From assembly GCA_002189035.1 (NCBI GenBank), contig NEEC01000013.1, forward strand, positions 62,001-126,000: a stretch of DNA of 64,000 nt. The letters are read 5' to 3'. The notes beneath the pieces were generated by a model. It saw nothing but the letters and a program-made list of their open reading frames with translations, did not search any database and was not told the DNA's origin. A program made the translations under genes and the position numbers. This document shows, one piece after another, positions 24,731 to 36,734 of the stretch (the first letter of the stretch is position 1; every line of letters begins with the position of its first letter). This stretch comes from Utricularia gibba (taxonomy: Eukaryota; Streptophyta; Magnoliopsida; Lamiales; Lentibulariaceae).

Positions 24731-25300
24731 CCATTATTCTATAATGAAATTTAAAGCCAACATATCATGATGAGTTAAATTTCATATATTCAAATACATA
24801 AAATAACAATGATGGTGAAGAAGAATGTTAGATTTATATTATTATAAATATTAATATTCTTAAAATTATTCAAATATATATATATATATATTTTTTTTTT
24901 TTATTACAGTGAATTTAAAAATTTTTTAGGATTAATGTAAAGATGATGATAATTTGGATCTCTCATTCTTACACTTACAAATAAACAATATGAGTTCAAA
25001 TAAGGATCAAAGGGATGTTTGACAATTATGTTTTCATTGAACTATCATATTTATTATATCATTTTGCTTGATATTTATATTGAATATGAATTATTTGACT
25101 TTGATACGAATTTTATTATTTTGGTATATAATGATTAGTAGATAGCTTTTATTCTATTTTCATTATTTTTATGTTGAATTGTATTAAGTTTTATTATTTT
25201 ATTATATTCATATGTTAATTTTTATTAAAAAATAAACATTTCGTATAACATCTTTTAAAATATATATTTTTCATAAATAGATGAACATCAAATCACCACA
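24731..25300. other. AT-rich spacer with AT microsatellite
   Basis: Extremely AT-rich, with an (AT)n run at about 24873-24891 followed by a T run. It precedes the leader of the small gene at 25465. No coding signal. Confidence 0.5.
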
Positions 25301-25464
25301 AAAACGGTCACGATTATGCATCCGAGTTGAAAACTTAGCTCCCCAAATCCAACGAGGCGCAACTTCATTCCCTTTGATCCCTGTCCAACCGATCCATCTT
25401 GGTCCGGGGTGTCACACAAATTGACTCGAAAGCCACTGAGCTTCGGTGAAGAGCAGTCTGCAAG

Positions 25465-25734
25465 ATGTGGAAAGACAAAAGCCCTGGGCTCAAGATTCTC
25501 TGGTTGTGGACCTTCGGGACTGCAGCAGGTAGACTCTGCTCGCCATTGCTTCCTAGGGCAATTTGCTAAACTATTTTTTTTTTTCCTTGTTGGCGCAAAA
25601 AAGTTGTTTCATCCCAATTTTCCGCAGTATTGGTCGTAAATGTCGTGACTACGAGAACAAGAGACATGAAGAAGCAATTAGATTCCCCGCACGTTGCTGC
25701 CGGGGAAAAAGTTTCCCCTGTCCGTGAAGTATAA
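25465..25734 (+). CDS. Small conserved plant protein, single membrane segment
   Basis: Two coding exons, 25465-25528 and 25628-25734, join across a 99-bp GT-AG intron (donor CAG/GTAGAC, acceptor TTCCGCAG) in matching phase, giving a 56-residue protein. It begins MWKDKSPGLKILWLW, and residues about 9-28 (LKILWLWTFGTAAVLVVNVV) are hydrophobic enough for one membrane span. The charged stretch TTRTRDMKKQLDSP follows, which suggests a short tail-facing helix. The start is the only ATG that opens the frame, and the leader is GC-richer than surrounding DNA. I recall uncharacterised plant proteins beginning MW-x-D/E-K-S-P-G-x-K-I-L-W, but no function. Membrane location is inferred. The next gene is more than 14 kb away. 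Confidence 0.75.
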
Positions 25735-26480
25735 GAGGAATGAGCATGGCAGAGCTGCATAAGCATATGTGTAACGCTTCAGATGCTCGGTGTTCGATGA
25801 ATTGCCTAACCGATGTTTGCATCTGTTGGAGTTTCAGTGTTAGGAGAAATTGCTGGTTTCTGTTAGGTTCCTTACATGCACCTTCAGTAAGTTTAGAAGT
25901 TTAGTTTTACGCGTTACTCGAATGCATTTTGTTGTGATTTGTAAGTTTTACTGCCTGCAAAACTACTGCTTTCATTAAGTGATTGTGAGGTTGATGTTTT
26001 CAATTCGCTTTTTGATTGAAATAGTAAACATTCATACGGATACACTAGTAGTTACACATTGATTTAATACCCCTTATGGGAAATAGTAGTAAGAATCATG
26101 GAGGATTGCTTTGTCAATTGATGGATTGGATAGTTTTTGAGGAAGTCCTGGCGCATATCTTTAATAGAGTGGTTGGTCATTCCTCCTTTTTAATGCAATG
26201 GCTTCATTCTTAGCTCCTCACTGACCTTGGATCTATGTTTCATTTGAGCCAAGTATGTCGTAAAGAAGAGACTGCCATAAAGGAGTGGAACAGTTTGTTG
26301 CGGCCATAAATAAAATTCTTTATTGGACAGCTCTGTGACGGGCTGAGTTCCATGCTTCAACTCTGTCTGACACCTTTGCTTGTTCCTCGTCTTCAGCCAA
26401 TAAATAGTTGAATGGCAAGCCTGTAAGGCTAGTATGACTGGCCTGACATTGTTTGATGATAGATTTTAGCTATTCCTTTC
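25735..26480 (+). other. Probable 3' UTR and downstream of the small gene
   Basis: Moderate-GC, non-repetitive sequence continuing from the stop codon, with T-rich stretches typical of plant 3' ends around 25870-26000. No further coding exon could be supported. Confidence 0.4.
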
Positions 26481-27600
26481 CTGAGAATTCATGAGTTGAG
26501 TGGCACTAGGGCTGTTGTATTTTGATTTTGAGGGATTATTGGGGGCGTTTGTGTTCTCAGTCTCCCTCGCTTCTTCATTGTCTGCCCAGTCAACCGTCGT
26601 AGTTCTGCTGAAACGCCAACCAGCAGGTGAGTATGATCCAAGTTAGCTGATGATGTCTTGCTGAACTAACAGCTTCTTCCTAGCTATCATCTGAGCCAAC
26701 CAGTCCCAAGTCCGTGACATATGACATCAAGCTTTCTTCATACCTCATGCCTTCTGAATTCATCTAGAGGATGGTCGAATTCAGTATACACATTGAAAAG
26801 GACAAATTCAAAATATTGGTGTGCCATGGAGTTGATGCATACCATAAGCTGTGGTTTTGGTAATTCCTGAGATGCTGAATCTCTCGCATGGTCTTGCATC
26901 ACCAAAGATAACAAATTCAGATCAAGGAGCAATCATGTGCTTAAATGATCAAATTAACTCACTGTAAACATCCCCATTCATCAGCATTCAGCGAGTACTC
27001 TGCCCTGAAACCAGAGCGAAGATGTTCATAGCACTAAGTAGAAAATCCTTTTTGCAAATTAAGGAGAATACCCTCCAGGCTTTCTTTCTAAATCTTGAGT
27101 CGTGGCCACTGCAATCTACTGCTTCGTTTTTATTATCTGCATTAGAGGACTTGGCTGCTGATATCCGCATGCTCCTTCACCTTTTCAGTGTGTACATCGG
27201 TTGCCTGCAACAAGAAATAGATGGTGTTTAAGGGCTTCATACTGAGATGTAGTGCGTTAAAACACATGGAGACAGGAGAGATGAAGAAGTATCGGAGCAG
27301 ATTGAAGATCGGCGTTGGGTTTTATGTCGACAGAAATGATGAAGGCAATCGCTCTCCCTCAGCATAAGTGAAAAGCAAGGATTCGGCTTTAACGCCCTGC
27401 TGGTATTGTGATTATTTACGGATTCATCGCCCATGAAACGCCCTGCAAATTTGTAACCTTCGCATAACACATTCATAGCCAGAAAAATTTTATCTCGCAA
27501 CCCGTGAAGTTATATACGAAATGACACCATGCATCCATCAGTCGAGATTGATCTGCAACAAAAGGGAGAGACACCCAAAACTGAGTATGACGCTAACGTA
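26481..27600. other. Unique moderate-GC block, possible unrecognised gene or transcript
   Basis: This block differs from its AT-rich surroundings in composition and is not repeated elsewhere in the window. Minus-strand frames of 60-87 codons occur at 27500-27237, 27170-26988 and 26932-26738, and acceptor-like TTGTTGCAG lies near 27206. A plus-strand segment at 26550-26631 ends in a strong donor (CAGCAG/GTGAGT). None of these joins into a protein I recognise. It may be a degraded gene, a non-coding RNA or regulatory DNA. Confidence 0.3.
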
Positions 27601-29082
27601 GATATGGGTTATGAGCGCGGATAAGACTTGACGGATCAATTAACGGTCAGCGACCCAACCCTGCATGAGTTAAACCTTGACTCAATTCAAGTGTGGATTG
27701 ATCCGTCTTAGTGTGGGTCAATACGCTAAAATATAAAGACAATTGTTTCTTTTCTTATAGAAAAATAATTACACAATGTCATGTTAAAAGTAATAAAAGT
27801 TTTCCTTCTACTTTTATTTAACCTTAGAACTCACATAAAAAAATATAGGGTGATGTGAGTTGTGACCCCACTATTTATTCAGTTTGTCAATTTTGATCCA
27901 TAAATTTTGTACCGGTATAATTTGTCTAATTCAGTGGTTTCCCCGTCCAGTTATTTCACAAATAAATGAGAATATGATGTGATTAATTCTTACTAAAAAA
28001 AATATTGCAATCATTTCAAAATTTTTAAGTTGGTTACAGTTATTTCACAAATAAATCATTCAATATCCATTGAGAATTTTGTTGTCAATTTTTTTTGGTA
28101 ATAGTGTTGGTGAATATCAAATCTTGTTCATCATGTTGTTTCCTTTTTTAAATCAAATATTGTTTTATGTGTTCACTAATATTCTATTTACATGAGTATA
28201 TTGGCAATTATGATTATGATTAAGATAACACTATAAAGTTTATATTGACTTAACTTTCATAATGCAATGCTTACTAATAGATTAGGATATGTGTTGATTA
28301 CAGCTTAGTCTAGTCATGAGGTTCCGCTGCTGCAAATATATATGTTTATTGAATGAAATAGGTTCATCATGTTTCATATGTTCACAACAAAATTGCAGTG
28401 TTGATGACTCAAAGATACGACTCCATCCTTTACCCTATTGTGTTCCTACATCTAAAATCTTACAAGTATGGTGTGGAATTTGCATATCTTGTGCAAACTG
28501 TCGAATTTCATCATTTGTAAACCACTCAGGAACAATTTACAAAATAAGAGTCAAATTACTATATAATATGAAATGATCCTAAAAATGCTTATGTGAAGTC
28601 ATTATTTTCAAAGTGAGGATAACTATCTAGTTAGTATTTCTTCGGTTTATGTGCTATGAATAAGTTGAAGTACATCCATGTGTAAATCCCACAAGCATAT
28701 CTCCCCTCTTGTAAAGACATTTGTCAAAGTCAACATAACAATAACCTTTGCACCAGGAAGTGAAACAACTTCACTATATGTTACTCACCAAAGGCCAATT
28801 GATCACAACCTCTAAAACATCCTACCTAATTTCCCTATTTGCAATGAGGATCATAGAAAGCAACTTAACTGAAACCAATTAAATACTTAAGCTACATTTC
28901 ATTTAGGAGCATCCTAAAGAAGAACTACTTGCAGATGGTAGCTTCATGCCCTTTTTGGTAGTCTAAGTGCAAAAAATTAATACAAGAACACACCAATTTT
29001 CTTTGCATCCCAAATAAAAGAATATTTCTAAATCGTAATAGCTTCTATGAAAATAAACTTCACATGATATGACTTACATGAA
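27601..29082. other. AT-rich intergenic sequence
   Basis: AT-rich sequence with no recognisable gene. ATTTCACAAATAAAT occurs twice (about 27953 and 28042), suggesting an old local duplication. Confidence 0.45.
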
Positions 29083-29412
29083 ACCCAAATCATAAATCTT
29101 GGAATACGGTATATATTAAATAAAGCAATTTTAAAAATATCTTTCTGTGCACTCTATTGTTCACCAACCGCAAATAGTAGATATCTTCTATGATATCCAC
29201 ACGTAAAGCACTCCGTTGAAAACCTTCTCAAGGCCACATAATGATGGTTGATTTCATCATATACTAGTAGACAAAGTCATCCCCTTATAGATGAATCTCT
29301 GAGAAAATGAAGATAGAAAAATATCTGTAGATCGAATCTTTGTTATTATCTTATATATATTTATTTGGAAACATATTTAATCAGATCTCTATAAATATCT
29401 TATCTCATGGAA

Positions 29413-29445
<33 letters not shown>

Positions 29446-30341
29446 TCCCAAATGTTATTTGTCAAATATTTTATTTTGAGTTTAATCAATATTTATTTCA
29501 TATAATTTTATTATTCTATTTTATATCGATGAATGACTTCACTATTGTGTGTAACCTCTAGGCTTATTCAATTAAGTTTGTAATAATAAATTTATTAATT
29601 AACTCTTAATTAATTCAATTTATTATTATCGATTATGAGTGATGTCTAGCAATATATCATGATCCTCAAGATATAAGAATAATCAAATGAACTGATTGAG
29701 CATTTTTATGACCATCCACTATGCGTGTAAGTACTAGAATATGAGTGTGTATCCTTTTGATGTATCGAACTTATAATTGCAAATAAATACTAACATTTAA
29801 TGACTAACTCAAACTCTTCAAGTGTCATTACCCTAGACCCAAGACTTATAGCTAGGATTTCATGTAATTACTTGAGATAAGATCTCATAGCTAGTATAAG
29901 CGATGAATCTTTTATTGATCAATCGACTATTTCCACCTTAAGGAAACATATCCCTTCTCATCCATACTAGGCAAGTCATGGTTATACTCCCATTAGTAAT
30001 GAACAAAAATGTGTGCTTAAGATCAAGATAACTTTATTGATATCAAATCTAAATTTATTTGCACGGTTGTCATATTCGAGATCTTGCTATTGGCACTTGG
30101 TCAGCTTCCCATAATAGCATCTCGAAGATGAGTCATCTAATGAATTGATTCTCTGATCGACACTCACACATTGGTTCTGGTAATCTCATTACATCAGTTG
30201 TGAGAATCATTGCCTAAACAATTTAAGGAACTTAGTATGTGCAAACTTATCCACATTTGTTATATCATCATTTCATAAATATTCTAGCCAGAAAATTTTT
30301 AATTTGAACATAAATGCTTGATGAATCTCACATTATGATCA
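29083..30341 (+). mobile_element. Solo-LTR family C copy (C2), both ends truncated
   Basis: Matches family C from GAAACCCAAATCATAAATC to ATCTCACATTATGATCA, lacking about 75 bp at the 5' end and about 130 bp at the 3' end. It contains an (AT)n run at about 29417-29446 and the covaried hairpin arms at 29581-29592 and 29617-29628. Confidence 0.8.
29581..29628. other. Hairpin of LTR family C, covaried version
   Basis: Arms TAATAATAAATT and AATTTATTATTA pair perfectly over 12 bp around an AT-rich centre that itself contains the inverted phrases TTAATTAA. In copy C3 the same arms read TAATAATGGATT and AATCCATCATTA. Confidence 0.75.
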
Positions 30342-31035
30342 CAAAAATACAGTAAAACATAAAAAAGATTAATCATTTTCCAAATGTATGCCTACTTAAT
30401 CATCCATTTTATGAACAAGAATTGTAATTCATAAAAACTAGGGATACTTACACACCAAGAAAATGAATCCATTTTTATCAAGGGGAGTTACAAGAACTCT
30501 TTTTGTTCAAATAATTTAGAGATATTCAATAAGAAATCGATCTACTCTGATTGTATCTTTCTAATGCTCTGCTTCATTCTCTACCCTTTCCTTATTTTTG
30601 TTACCTACTCTGATTGTATCTTTCTAATATGAGAGAATGAAACCTAATTTTTGGTAAATTATCAAATTGGCCTCGAGGAGTATGATAAATTATTAGTCAA
30701 ATATTATCCATCTCACTTCTTCCTAGTGAAGATGGAGGTTTGGAGGCATTGAGAGGTCATCATCCCTTGCTACAACCTTTAGCTCCATAAGATGTAGTCT
30801 TGACCTTGTAGACATCATCAATAAAACTTGCTCCAAAACTTGTGCCAAATTCATTGGAGAAACAACATTTGCCAACATTATGTGAGCTGGTTTAGTGGAA
30901 ATTATCAAATTTCAACAATTCTAGCATCCTCCAAATGTTGAAAGCATCTTGGCATCACTTCTTCTTTGACCCCTTCATTGTTTTTTTTTAACCCTTTGAA
31001 CATTTTTACTTACATATAGATCTCCATGAGTGAGT
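30342..31035. other. Intergenic, no gene recognised
   Basis: Contains a 20-odd-base duplication: CTACTCTGATTGTATCTTTCTAAT begins near 30542 and again near 30604 (shared over two short stretches). A minus-strand frame at 30908-30723 has no resemblance to a known family. Confidence 0.4.
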
Positions 31036-31345
31036 TTTTTGTCGAATAAATGAAAAACCTTAGATGTTGCGAAATAGTGTATTCTTTGTATTAAATAAAA
31101 TTTGTAAAACCTAATTTCTAAAAAATAGGAATTAGAAGAAATTGCATAATGAATCAAGGTCTATTACAAGGAGCTAAGAGCTTATTGCATGAAAGTTGCA
31201 TTTTATTTGTAATGATAAAAGATTAAATTTCAATTAAGACTAGTAAAGCATGAACATAATTTATAGGAAATACACATGATAAAACGTATAGGATTAAAAT
31301 GCAATAAAGAGAAAAGTAACATTTCAAAATTTCAGGGATAGAATA
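31036..31345 (+). mobile_element. Family A-like LTR fragment
   Basis: Sequence from TCGAATAAATGAAAAACC through ATTAAATAAAATTTGTAAAACC to the GGAGCTAAGAGC stretch follows the opening order of family A, closest to the diverged copies at 10926 and 60983. The canonical TGATA start is absent, and similarity fades after about 31345. Confidence 0.45.
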
Positions 31346-31435
31346 CTGTGAGGATTCAAGCTTTGATGACTTTACTCTTTAGTTTTAACTTATTTTACTT
31401 CATACTAGCCTACCTAATCAAATGTATCCAAGTGA

Positions 31436-31562
31436 CCACCATTATGTGCATGTCATGTGTCATCTCGCATGTGTGCCACATGTCCTATTGCATGTGCACC
31501 ATGTGTCCTCTTGCATGTATGTCACTTGTACGTCATGCATGTGTGCCACATGTTGCACGCAA
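31436..31562. repeat. CATGTG-rich imperfect minisatellite
   Basis: Imperfect repeats built on GCATGTGTGCCACATGT (near 31467 and 31539) and GCATGTGCACCATGTG (near 31489), with GTATGTCACTTGT between. CATGTG/CACATG units recur about every 15-30 bp, giving multiple E-box-like palindromes. Confidence 0.6.
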
Positions 31563-31619
31563 AATAAGGATGAGATGTAGACAGGAATATATACATATGA
31601 TGGAATGTAAGGTTCTTTC

Positions 31620-33006
31620 ATTTATTTTTGAGTTTTACAAAGACAAAGAGGGGAGGTTGGAAGGAAAGGTTATAGTACCTTCAGTGAACGAAGCTTTACA
31701 GTTGGTTTGAGGTCTAAGGTGTTTAGGTAAGTGGCATGATTGCTTTTCAAGGTTTGCTTATCTTTGAAACTGATTTCTACAAACTTATGTGCCTATGTAA
31801 TATTGATATTTAATTTCTATTACTTTGGATGTGATTGTCTCTATACTTAGAAACCTTTTATGTTGCATGAAAATTCAAACAGGGGAGTAGGTTATTTCAT
31901 GTTATTTCAAAAAAAGCTATCTTTGAATCCCAAAAGCATGATTCTTTTCACTTATAGCCATCCATGTTATCTTTGAAATGATATTGCAATATGTATCTCT
32001 ATGTACTATGTCATAAACAAGATAGGAAAGAATGGAGGAGATATGGACGCATATCTTCAGCAACGTGGTTGTACTAGGGGCACTATGGCTAATATGTTAG
32101 GCATGTCTAAGGTACCATGCAAAATATGATATGATATGTTATGTAGGACTTGAGTTTGTGGTTCTATGGTCGGAGACTGCTCTCCTGAGCATGGAACCAT
32201 GGAAGAGGGCACTTTATGTCTCAACTATCATGGACTGATAGCAAGGCCAAGGCTAGATGGACATGAGAAGTGAGAAAAGATAGTTATGGAGGCTGGCAAT
32301 GTGTTTCAAGTTTCTTTTATAAGCTCTTTATATTCTTTCTTGATTTCACTTGTTTTAAAGCTCAAAAACATGACCACTCTTTTATTTATTTTAGGGGATG
32401 AAGGGAGCTAGTAGAGATCTAGTGATCAACCATGCTTTCAGAGTCCTATGGATATGTGTAGATAGTAGTGTAACTTCTTTACTAGGTTGAATGAGTATGA
32501 TATATGTATGTTTTGGGTTTTGGATTCAACTCAAAAATACTTTAGGTTTTGGGTCTGTGTGGTTCGAAGATAAAAGACACAATTATTTACTTGAGAAAGT
32601 AGGGTAAACCCGAGTGTTGAAAAAAACCCCTTGAGGATGAGGTGACATATGAAATCTACTAAAATTGTTTTCTGAGAGAATATACTTTCGAGGATATTGT
32701 GTCATGACTCATGCTTAGGGCCCAAGGGGCATGAGATATGATCGTAAAGTCCCGTCAAGATCAAGGCAACCTCTCTTATATAACATAGGAAAATAACATG
32801 AAGTCAGCACATATACATGGGCTCGTAGTCGTACTAACATGCATAGGAGCTTCCTCCAATCTATACAACACACAACTCATGACATAGCTAACGTTCCTAT
32901 AGCTACTTCAAGACCTCTTATGACTTGGATAGCCATACTCCCACTTTGGCTGATCACCAGATCTTCAGCTATTCCTCTCTACACGGGGAACAAGTTTAAA
33001 ACATAG
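31620..33006. other. Intergenic, no gene recognised
   Basis: Mixed sequence of moderate complexity with short frames only. Its start resembles the sequence after 13340. No mobile-element ends were identified. Confidence 0.4.
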
Positions 33007-34389
33007 TGTTGGGTTTCTCGTAGACATTGTATATAAGAAAAGCAGTAGAATTTAAAAATTTTCTGAGAAACCCAAAACGCAGATCTTAGAATACGGTATA
33101 CATCAGATAAGGGGATGCTGAAAATACCTTTCAGCGCACTCCATTGTTCACCAACCGCTAATAGCATATGGCCTCTATGGTATCCACACGTGAAGAACTC
33201 CGTCCATAACCTTCTCAAAGCTGTAGAATGCTGATCAAATTCCTCAGGTGCTAGTAGAGAAAATCGCCCCCTTGTAAATCAATCTCAGAGAGCACGAAGA
33301 TGTTGAAAGGTCTGTTGATCTAAATCTTTTTTTATAGATATTTGGTAACATATCAAATCATATCTCCGTAAAGATCTCATCTTGTGGATATATGTATATG
33401 TTCCAAATCTTATCTATATCAGATCTTTTATTTTGAGTTTAATCAACATTAATCTCAAAATAACTCTATATTTAATTTATCCACTTTACCAATTACATCT
33501 CATGTAATTGTGTCATTCTATTTTATATCGATTAGTGACTCCACTATTGTGTGTTACCCTATAGGCTTCATCAATCAAGTCCGTAATAATGGATTTATTA
33601 ATTAATTCTTAATTAATCGAATCCATCATTATCGATCATAAGTCATATCTAGCAACATATCATGATCCCCAAGATTAAAGAATAATCAGGTGAACTGATT
33701 GAGCCTTTCCATGACCAGCCATCATGCAATGAACAACTTTCATCATACATATAACTCATTCGATATTAGGCTTTGATGCAATTACTTGAGATATGATCTC
33801 ATCGCTAACATGAGTGATGAATCCTTTATTGATCAATCAACTATCTTTAATCTTAAGGAGTCACATCCCTACTCATCCATACTAGGCAAGCCATGGTTAG
33901 GCTCTCATTAGTAATCAGCAAAAATGTGAGCTTAAGATCAAGATAACTTTGATGACCTCAAGTCTAAGCTTAATTGCACGGCTGTCATATTCGAGATCTT
34001 GCTACTCACACTTGGTTAGCTTCCCATAGTAGCATCTCGAAGATGAGTTATCCAGTGAATCGATTCTCTAATCGACACCCACACATAGGTTCTAGTAATC
34101 TCATTACATCAATTGTGAGAACCATTGCCTAAACTGTTTAGGGAACTCAATGTGTGCCAGCTTATCCGTATTTGTGATATCCTCATTGCACAAATACTCT
34201 AGCCAAGGAGATTTAACTTGATCATGAGTGCTTGAAGAATCTCACATTATGATTTCATCATAATTTATATAGCACATTGATCAAGTAGAGGATTTTATCA
34301 ATGATATAAATTTGATCACAATTCAAAGTAAATATCAAAAGATAAGATTTGCCAATGAGTTGGTTGTCTCTAGAACACATACACCAACA
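33007..34389 (+). mobile_element. Solo-LTR family C copy (C3)
   Basis: A 1383-bp copy with the full termini TGTTGGGTTTCTCG ... CACCAACA (6-bp inverted ends TGTTGG/CCAACA). Flanks are CATAG before and GCTTT after, so no target repeat remains. It is the plus-strand arm of a large inverted repeat with C4. Hairpin arms lie at 33584-33595 and 33620-33631. Confidence 0.85.
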
Positions 34390-35253
34390 GCTTTGTGGTG
34401 CACTTTGAGGTGGGTTTGCTTGAAATATATTTGTCTTTAAAATACAATTGAAGATGTATTTGATATGTAGTGTAGCATTATGTAGAAGTTTCATTAGAAA
34501 TGGCTTTGTGGTGCATCCAAAGGTGGTTTTGTATTGAAAGCATTCCCAGAGGTGATTTTGCATTATGCTCAGAGGTCTTATGTTTCTTCGTAAAAAATGT
34601 GACTATATGTATATGATTTTCTTGTTATTTTAGAAGAGATTGTTCCATGTTTTGTGTATTTGAGTTTTCTTATTTATTTTTCATTATTTCTGAAAAAGCT
34701 CAATAGGATAGAATGTATAATTTTTTAAATATTCTTTGTTTTGTTGTTTTGTATTTTCAAATGTATTTTGAACCCTAAATATCCTCTTGAATTAGCTTTA
34801 ATGGTTTCTTGTAAAGATAAGTGTTAATAACACATATTTTTGAGTATTTAAGAGTAAGAAAATATATAATATTTTACCACAAAACTCAAGTTCTAGCATG
34901 AATTTCTATCCTTTTGCGACTAATACTACAATTGCATGTTTTATTCCTAGTTGAGACTAAATTAGATTTAGTCCCAACCTCAGTTTTAATTGTTTTCTAG
35001 AGCAATGGAGCAATTGTCAGCCAATTTAGTTCCCTAGTAGTCAAAAATATCACAGTGAAATTCAAGAGGATATAAAAAAACTGAAGGAAGTATAATCAAA
35101 TCCCAAAAAAGAGAAGAAAAGGATTTTAAAAATAATGAGGAAAGAGAAAATACACTCAATTGAAGAACACAAAAAACATTTATGGGAGGGAGATCTGGTA
35201 GGAGGGAGTAGTAGAACCATGAAGGACAAAAAAGATGAAAACTATGATCCAAG
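34390..35253. other. Spacer of the family C inverted repeat
   Basis: 864 bp between the oppositely oriented LTRs. It has a local repeat of CTTTGTGGTGCA (34390 and 34504) and no recognisable domain, so it is not an identifiable retrotransposon interior. ORFs on both strands are short. Confidence 0.6.
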
Positions 35254-36682
35254 TGTTAGTGTATGTGTTCTAGAGACAATCAACTCATTGGCAAATCTTA
35301 TCTTTAGATATTTACTTTGAATTGTGATCAAATTTATATCATTGATAAAATCCTCTACTTGATCAATGTGCTATAGAAATTATGATGAGATCATAATGTG
35401 AGATTCTTCAAGCACTCATGATCAAGTTAAATCTCCTTGGCTAGAGTATTTGTGCAATGAGGATATCACAAATACAGATAAGCTGGCACACATTGAGTTC
35501 CCTAAACAGTTTAGGCAATGGTTCTCACAATTGATGTAATGAGATTACTAGAACCTATGTGTGAGTGTCGATTAGAGAATCGATTCACTGGATGACTCAT
35601 CTTCGAGATGCTACTATGGAAAGCTAACCAAGTGTGAGTAGCAAGATCTCGAATATGACAGCCGTGCAATTAAGCTTAGACTTGAGGTCATCAAAGTTAT
35701 CTTGATCTTAAGCTCACATTTTTGCTGATTACTAATGGGAGCCTAACCATGGCTTGCCTAGTATGGATGAGTAGGGATGTGACTCCTTAAGATTGGAGAT
35801 AGTTGATTGATCAATAAAGGATTCATCACTCATGTTAGCGATGAGATCATATCTCAAGTAATTGCATCAAAGCCTAACAGTAAGTACTGGGCCCAGGGTA
35901 ATGACACTCGAATTGTTAGTGCTTGAATGCAATTATAAGTTCGATACATCAGAAAGACACACACCCATGTTCTAGTATCGAATTAGATTTAAGTATGATG
36001 AAAGCTATTTATTGCATGGTGGCTGGTCATGGAAAGGCTCAATCAGTTCACCTGATTATTCTTTAATCTTGGGGATCATGATATGTTGCTAGACATCACT
36101 CATGATCGATAATGATGGATTTGATTAATTAAGAGTTAATTAATAAATCCATTATTACGGCCTTGATTGAAGAAGCCTATAGGGTAACACACAACAGTGG
36201 AATCACTCATCGATATAAAATAGAATAACACAATTACATAAGATGTAATTGGTAAGGTGGATAAATTAAATAGAGAGTTATTTTGAGATTAATATTGATT
36301 AAACTCAAAATAAAAGAACTCATATAGATATGATTTGATATGTTACAAAATATCTATCAAAAGTATTTAGATCTTGAGATCTGCTCCAAGGGTCTTCGTG
36401 CTCTTGACTGGTCCACAAGGAGGCGTTTTTCTCTACTAGCACCTGAGAAATTCGACCAGCATTCAAGAGCCTTGAGAAGGTTGACGACAGAGTGCTCCAC
36501 GTGTGGATACCATAGAGGCCGTCTGCTATTGGCGGTTGGTGAACAACGGAGTCATCTGAAAGGTATTTTGAACATCCCTAAATCTGACGTATATCGTATT
36601 CCAAGATCTGCGATTGGGGTTTCTCAAAAATTTTAAAATTCCGTTGCTTTTGAGACATACGATGTTTTCGAGAAACCCAACA
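35254..36682 (-). mobile_element. Solo-LTR family C copy (C4), inverted
   Basis: Reverse-oriented family C copy from TGTTAGTGTATGTG to GAAACCCAACA on the plus strand. It aligns to C3 over nearly its whole length with few differences by eye. Flanks CCAAG and TTATT are not a target duplication. A copia relic begins immediately to its right. Confidence 0.85.
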
Positions 36683-36734
36683 TTATTGTGATGCACATTA
36701 AGCAGCTTGTTCAAGATATGATAAATGTTCATAG

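Noticed and set aside
31436-31562. CRISPR-like array
   Set aside because: Units are irregular and imperfect, there are no uniform spacers, and the genome is a plant nuclear genome.
33007-36682. A full-length LTR retrotransposon bounded by the two family C LTRs
   Set aside because: The LTRs are in opposite orientation and the 864-bp spacer has no primer-binding site, gag or pol similarity.
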